Origin: Siderastrea siderea
Lineage: Eukaryota; Cnidaria; Anthozoa; Scleractinia; Rhizangiidae
Assembly: GCA_964030785.1 (NCBI GenBank)
Contig: OZ034968.1
Location: forward strand, 27,828,186-27,892,185
Length of the DNA: 64,000 nt
Direction of reading: 5' to 3'
Part shown: positions 59,170-64,000 of the stretch, piece by piece
Position numbering within the stretch: the stretch's first letter is position 1
Layout: each line of letters opens with the position of its first letter
Notes under the pieces: generated by a model
The model's input: the letters and a program-made list of their open reading frames with translations, nothing else
Databases searched by the model: none
Told to the model about the DNA's origin: nothing
Program-made: the position numbers and the translations under genes

Positions 59170-59930
59170 TGTTTGAAATAGATTTATATGCGCTACGATG
59201 GTTTTCTAATTACCGTCGTGCCACCAAAAACTGGGTAATCACACAAAACACATAAAAACGCAAGAAACTGATAGCAATCAGAACTGTCGACTCGAAGGAA
59301 AAAAAGGAAACCCTCTGTGCCAAGCGCGGGAACACGAACTTTACTGAGTAAGGCATACATGGTTTGTTTAATATTAGGTTATGGTTTCCCCTTTTCGCAA
59401 ATACAATACAAATACAAATAATAATAATAATAATTGCTCAGTTCCTCTGTACTTTTGGCTGAGGGTAAAAGAACTAAAAATTCTGACGAAAGTCTTAATT
59501 GTCAGTAGTAGCTAATACTTACCTTTAGACAAAGTTAAAATTGCAGAAGATCAGTCGCTAGCAAGCTTATCGAAGACAACTGTTACTGTTACGTTTTATC
59601 AGGACGCGTTGGTCTATATAACAACCAAGAGAATTAATTCAAACGTTTTTCATGCATGTCGTGGCTAAGGTGGGACAGGAAACGGATTTTAACAACAACA
59701 GGAAACGGACACAAGCAAGGACCAAAGGAAACGGAAACCTTTAACAGTGATTAAAAAACAACTCAACAAATTAACAATTCGTAAGAAGTAAGCTGCTTAG
59801 TTTTTAATGTTGCCAGCAGCGCACTGAAACGCTAAATGCTTCAGACAAAACCAATTATAGAAAAATAGATAATTAATGTCCGAGAGAGTTGCTTCGATTA
59901 ATTTAACGAGTAGTACAGTAAATTGCAACG
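59170..59930. other. Intergenic, nothing recognised
   Basis: AT-rich sequence with a short aataataat run at about 59425 and repeated ggaaacgga words at 59690-59740. No supported gene. Confidence 0.5.
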
Positions 59931-62900
59931 GATGCCTTTGATATTAAACGCCGATTGCCGGGATGATCGATGATCCCTTAACCACAATAAAGACTATCAA
60001 TAGGTAGTCCAAACGACGTAGCGATTTACATTTCAAGGACTACATTGAGGGTTGTCCAATACTCACCACTTTTTCAAGTCGGATCAAAACTTTTTATGGG
60101 CGTTGTCGTGCGCACGTTTCAAAAGAATCGCCATTAGTTTCAAGGAAAGCGAGTCGTCGCAGTTGTATTCTTTAAATTTTTTTCAATAAGAGTGTTTTCA
60201 CCGATAGATCTACTTAGATTTGTAAATTCTAGATCTTATGTAAAGCTTAAGCGACCGTTTAAAGATTAACAGAGCATGATCTTACCTTTTGGGAGATATC
60301 CCCGCTAGGAGGCAAGTTGATTCAGCTTGCCTGTTTCTTCTGTATACCGTATTTCCTCGATTAAACGCCGGACCCCGAATAAACCCCGGGTTCAAATAAA
60401 CGCTGGGTCTACAGGGCTGAGTTTAAAATAAACGCCCCCGGCGTTTATTCGGGGTCCCGGCGTTTATTTGAGGACCGGCGTTTATTCGAGATGAGTATAT
60501 TAAAGTCAGGATTATCAGGATTATATGTCGCAACTGCATACTAGTTCTGTTTCTACCATATTATTTGAATTTATACACTGATATTCAAACCAAACTGCCT
60601 TGTGCAAAAGTACTTCTAATTGAAACAGATGAAACAAACGACGCACCAGGTATCGTGCCGTTCTCTTTTAAATCGTGATAGCTTCTTTGCTGGCTTGTAC
60701 ATCAAGGTTCATCTCGATCAAGGGGCTCTCCAGCGTTTCTCTAGCATTTCCTTGAATGGTTCCATAATTTTGCCTTTGTCAGAACCTGCTGGAGCAGGAA
60801 ACTCGCCTCCACCTTGTTCCAAATTTCTTGCACAGAACGTTTGCTGTCGGGCAGTTACCGATACACTTCCTCCGTGTTTCACGGAGAAACGTAACGACGT
60901 AACGACGTTTTTGTTGAAAATTATTTCTTGATTCAACAAACCTCCAGTACTAGTATTGATGTTAAAAAATGACGGCTGAAAAATGCATTTAATAAATAAA
61001 CTCCGGGCCCCGAATAAACGCCGGGTTCGAACAAACACCGGGTCTACAGGGTCGAGTTTTAAATAAACGCTCCCGGCGTTTAATCGCGAAAATACGGTAA
61101 GTGCGACCACTTTATTGGTTGATTTGTATGACAGTATACTATTTTCATTCATGCTCTGGTTCTTTAGTGCAATGGCTTTCCTTCAGCTCCTTTTAAAACT
61201 ACGTACGTACTTAGATCTCCGTAGAAAGCCTACTTAGATACGCATGAACAAGAGGATCATCCCAACACCCATGGTCAACTGTCTCTCTCGCATCGGTCGC
61301 TATTAGAAGACTCAATGCAATGTGCATCATAACTTAACAGCATTTCTCTTAAACTGGAACAACTCTGTCGGCCTTTTTGAGTTTGGTAAGCAGAAGAAAA
61401 AGAAGGCTAAGGGCATGGCTTGCCTGTTAAGTACAAACCAATAACATAACAAGATATTCAATTGTTTGAGTCACTCACATTGTTATTAAAGTGACCTACA
61501 TCAGTTATTAATCTTAAGAGACATTTTGGCAACGTCGTCTGAACTTCCATTGAGCTTCAAAACACTATTAAAAGACCCATTGTTGCGTACTTCAACAGAA
61601 TAACAGCGTTCAAATTATCTACCACTGGAGCCATCATGTCCGTCTTCTTATGTTTGGTAAACTTAAGTCGTGATAGTTCATTCTGAAGTTACACATATGG
61701 GCATTTTCAAGCGTCTTCTATACTCCATTCCAAATCTTTCTCAAACATATTTGGCAAGAATCACCCGCTTTGTCATTAACGCATAATTAGAAACTTTATT
61801 TACTGTTCAAACAAAACATTTGCCATTAATTATATAAGCTCATGGACAACATCGGCATTGTGACCCACTCTTCCTAGCTTTTGAAAGACATCAGACATGC
61901 TTCAATGGAGAACACAGCTTAAAAGAACACTCCTATCATTTATCACTAGGACTAACAATGTCGGTCTATTTTGCAGGAATCACTACGTGGAGCAAATCTT
62001 CAAGTCCTTTTGTTTGCAACAGGTCGAGCAGATTGCCTTCACTTAATACTCAAAATGATAGATTGCTTGATCTTCTTATTTCAAACATCAAAGCAAAAAT
62101 AAGTATCAGTGGTTCTTCTTGAGGTAAATCCCCCGAAAGAGAAGTGTCGCAACATAATCCTTCTATCTTCTATTCGTCGTAGGCTTTATTCTGAGACAGC
62201 CTATTCTCATACCAGAAAGCGTGGTAAGTATTGATTTCTTCGCTACAGCCTCGAAATAAAGGACCAGGCAGGCAGCCATTGGGTAGAGTGTCCGGGGACC
62301 GTGTGAGTGATTACCGCGCCAGATACAACGAATCTTCGTTAAAACTATTAATGGACGTTGTCGAGCACGCGCTATACTACTCCAAAAACAAGTCGTCGCA
62401 GCTGTATTCTTCGTTTTTGTGTTTGTTTTTTTTTTCAGTAACAGGACTGTCTACACGAATAGACTTACTTAGATTTGGTAATCTGAGTTTAAGTTAAAGC
62501 ATTCGTCTAAATATTAGCGGAACATGATCTTACCTGTCGGGAACCGAGATGTCGCCTCTACAAACTCCAGCAAACAAACTAATTTACTTTGAGTGTTTCT
62601 TCAATAAAGTGCGACCACTTTATTTCTTGATTTAATTGACAAAAAACTGTTATAGTTCATGCTCGGGTTCTTTAGGACAATGGTTTTCCTGAGCTTGTTT
62701 CTGAACTACAAACTTTAATCGTCAATAACTTAAAAGCCGAATTGGACACGCGTCAACAGAGTTGGAACAAGAGAGCTACCCCAATACCCCCAACTGGTCA
62801 ACTGCCTCATTCGCATCAGTCTCTCTTAACACAATGCGGAAAATAACTGAACATTTATCTGAGCATTTATCCTGTCTTCATACGGAACCATTTTGTTCGC

Positions 62901-64000
62901 GTTTTTAGGTTTGGGAAGCCGTGAAGGAGTAGAGGGCGTGGCTTGCCTGTAAAGTCCAAACAAATCGTTGTTAGATGATAAACAAGAGACCAATATCAGT
63001 TATTTATCTCAGCAGACATTTTGGCAACGTCATGACTCATTAAAGACCCATAGGTGCCTACCTCATGGGCTCTGCGACCACCATGTCCCTGTTTTTATGT
63101 TTGGCAATTGGAGCGAATTCTCAATTACTTTGTTTGCGACAATTTTAGCATATTGCCTCAGGTGAATCTGAAACAGGTCAGCAGAAGAATTCTGTAACAA
63201 GAGGCATTTCGTGAGCAACCCTGTCTGCTGCGCAGTAAACCTGAAAGTCCTAATTGTTCTTCCGGAAGTTACGCCCGGCAACTTATCTTTCAAATGCCAT
63301 AATTATGTACTTTACTTCGACAACATCTTTGTCCACCGCGAACAGTTCAATCAAATCAAAACAGAATCAAATTTACATAAATATCAATACGGTTGTGTTT
63401 GTATCTTCGGTAGCTTAAACACAATTCGCCCCCTTAAATTTCACTTTTGTCATGTCGTCTAAGTGAAGGCAAATGACAAGGAAATGTTTTGTCCAAACCC
63501 TTCACCTCACCAAGTCATTGTACGGCAGTCTGTTGCCACAAAAAAAATGGCTGATCAGTAATTGATTTCTTCACTACTGCCTCGAAAGATAAGGACAATC
63601 AGGACTGTGGATAGAACATCTGTAGGCTATATTACCAGCTATCAAAACGTTTAATAAGCGGCGCTCCCGTGCGCGCGTTTTACGCAGAAACGTTGCGAGT
63701 TTCGAGGCAGCAGGTCGTCAAAGTTCAGTATTCTTCAAATTTGTTACAGCATCAGCACTGTCTTTACTGATAAGTTATTTGAATTTGAATTGGTAATTAT
63801 GGGAAATAGTTAAAGCTATTTAGGAACACATGGTCTAACCTGTTAGGACTGGATTCAAACTCTAGCAAACAAGCTAATTTACTTTGCTTGTTTTTTCAAT
63901 AGAAGTGCGGCCCTGACTTTATTTTTTCCCTGAATGCGCTGATTCTTTAGGATCAGCTCGCTTTTTAACCACGAACTTGGATCTTGAGTAAAAGCTTCAC
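59930..64000. repeat. Tandem array, unit about 1.5 kb
   Basis: Anchor words recur in order: gcatgatcttacc (60275), acatgatcttacc (62522) and acatggtctaacc (63828); gtgcgaccactttatt (61099 and 62609) and a diverged gtgcggccctgacttta (63905); gacattttggcaacgtc (61522 and 63015). Spacing is about 1.3-1.5 kb once a 753-bp insertion in the first unit is removed. Each unit has a splice-donor-like site on the minus strand. No protein-coding gene is supported. Confidence 0.75.
60345..61097. mobile_element. MITE of the 'GGCGTTTATTCG' family, TA-flanked
   Basis: The ends taccgtatttcctcgattaa and its inverse at 61071-61097 match over about 27 bp. The subterminal parts carry many ggcgtttattcg words. Flanked by TA on both sides, it interrupts the first unit of the surrounding tandem array; the homologous point in the next unit (about 62605) is uninterrupted. 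The interior has a minus-strand open frame of 144 codons that I could not identify. Confidence 0.85.

Noticed and set aside
60718..61152. 144-codon minus-strand frame, considered as a transposase remnant
   Set aside because: It crosses the end of a MITE and includes the inverted-repeat sequence; no catalytic motif could be identified.

Overview
The window looks like nuclear DNA from a cnidarian, most likely an anthozoan such as a stony coral. Genes are split by GT-AG introns, the DNA is AT-rich, there are single-exon tRNA-Ser genes, and gene-poor stretches are full of Penelope-like retroelement pieces, tRNA-derived SINEs, foldback elements and MITEs. No bacterial operons, CRISPR arrays or phage modules are present. 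The phylum call is an inference from protein similarity and repeat content; I cannot fix the species.

Region by region. 1-4.5 kb: no supported gene, one TTA microsatellite. 4.5-21.3 kb (+): a multi-exon transglutaminase with the complete Cys-His-Asp triad, a Ser/Tyr/Arg-rich N-terminus and up to four alternative first exons that all end in phase 2. Its introns carry MITEs, a foldback element, a decayed Penelope RT and a SINE. 21-40 kb: no recognised protein-coding gene, but four near-identical tRNA-Ser(UGA) genes and one 5' fragment on the minus strand. Most of them lie in direct and inverted segmental duplications, among LINE, Penelope and palindromic elements. 40.3-45.9 kb (+): a four-exon phytanoyl-CoA dioxygenase (PHYH) with an N-terminal PTS2 peroxisome signal. 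Its first intron holds two DNA-transposon-like elements and two SINEs.

46-59 kb (-): the most unusual part. Three related genes encode very small secreted, acidic, cysteine-free proteins. They share a promoter block, a signal peptide and a phase-1 splice donor. The best copy (56441-58983) is built from 51-nt symmetric mini-exons repeated together with their introns and ends in a short basic-tailed exon. A second copy (52452-54053) has 51-nt repeats inside one exon but is frameshifted. A third (47434-48366) is short. I do not recognise this family.

59.9-64 kb: a tandem array with a unit of about 1.5 kb. One unit is interrupted by a 0.75 kb TA-flanked MITE, and the neighbouring unit preserves the empty site. 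The transglutaminase (protein cross-linking) and PHYH (peroxisomal alpha-oxidation) have no evident functional link; they are ordinary eukaryotic neighbours.
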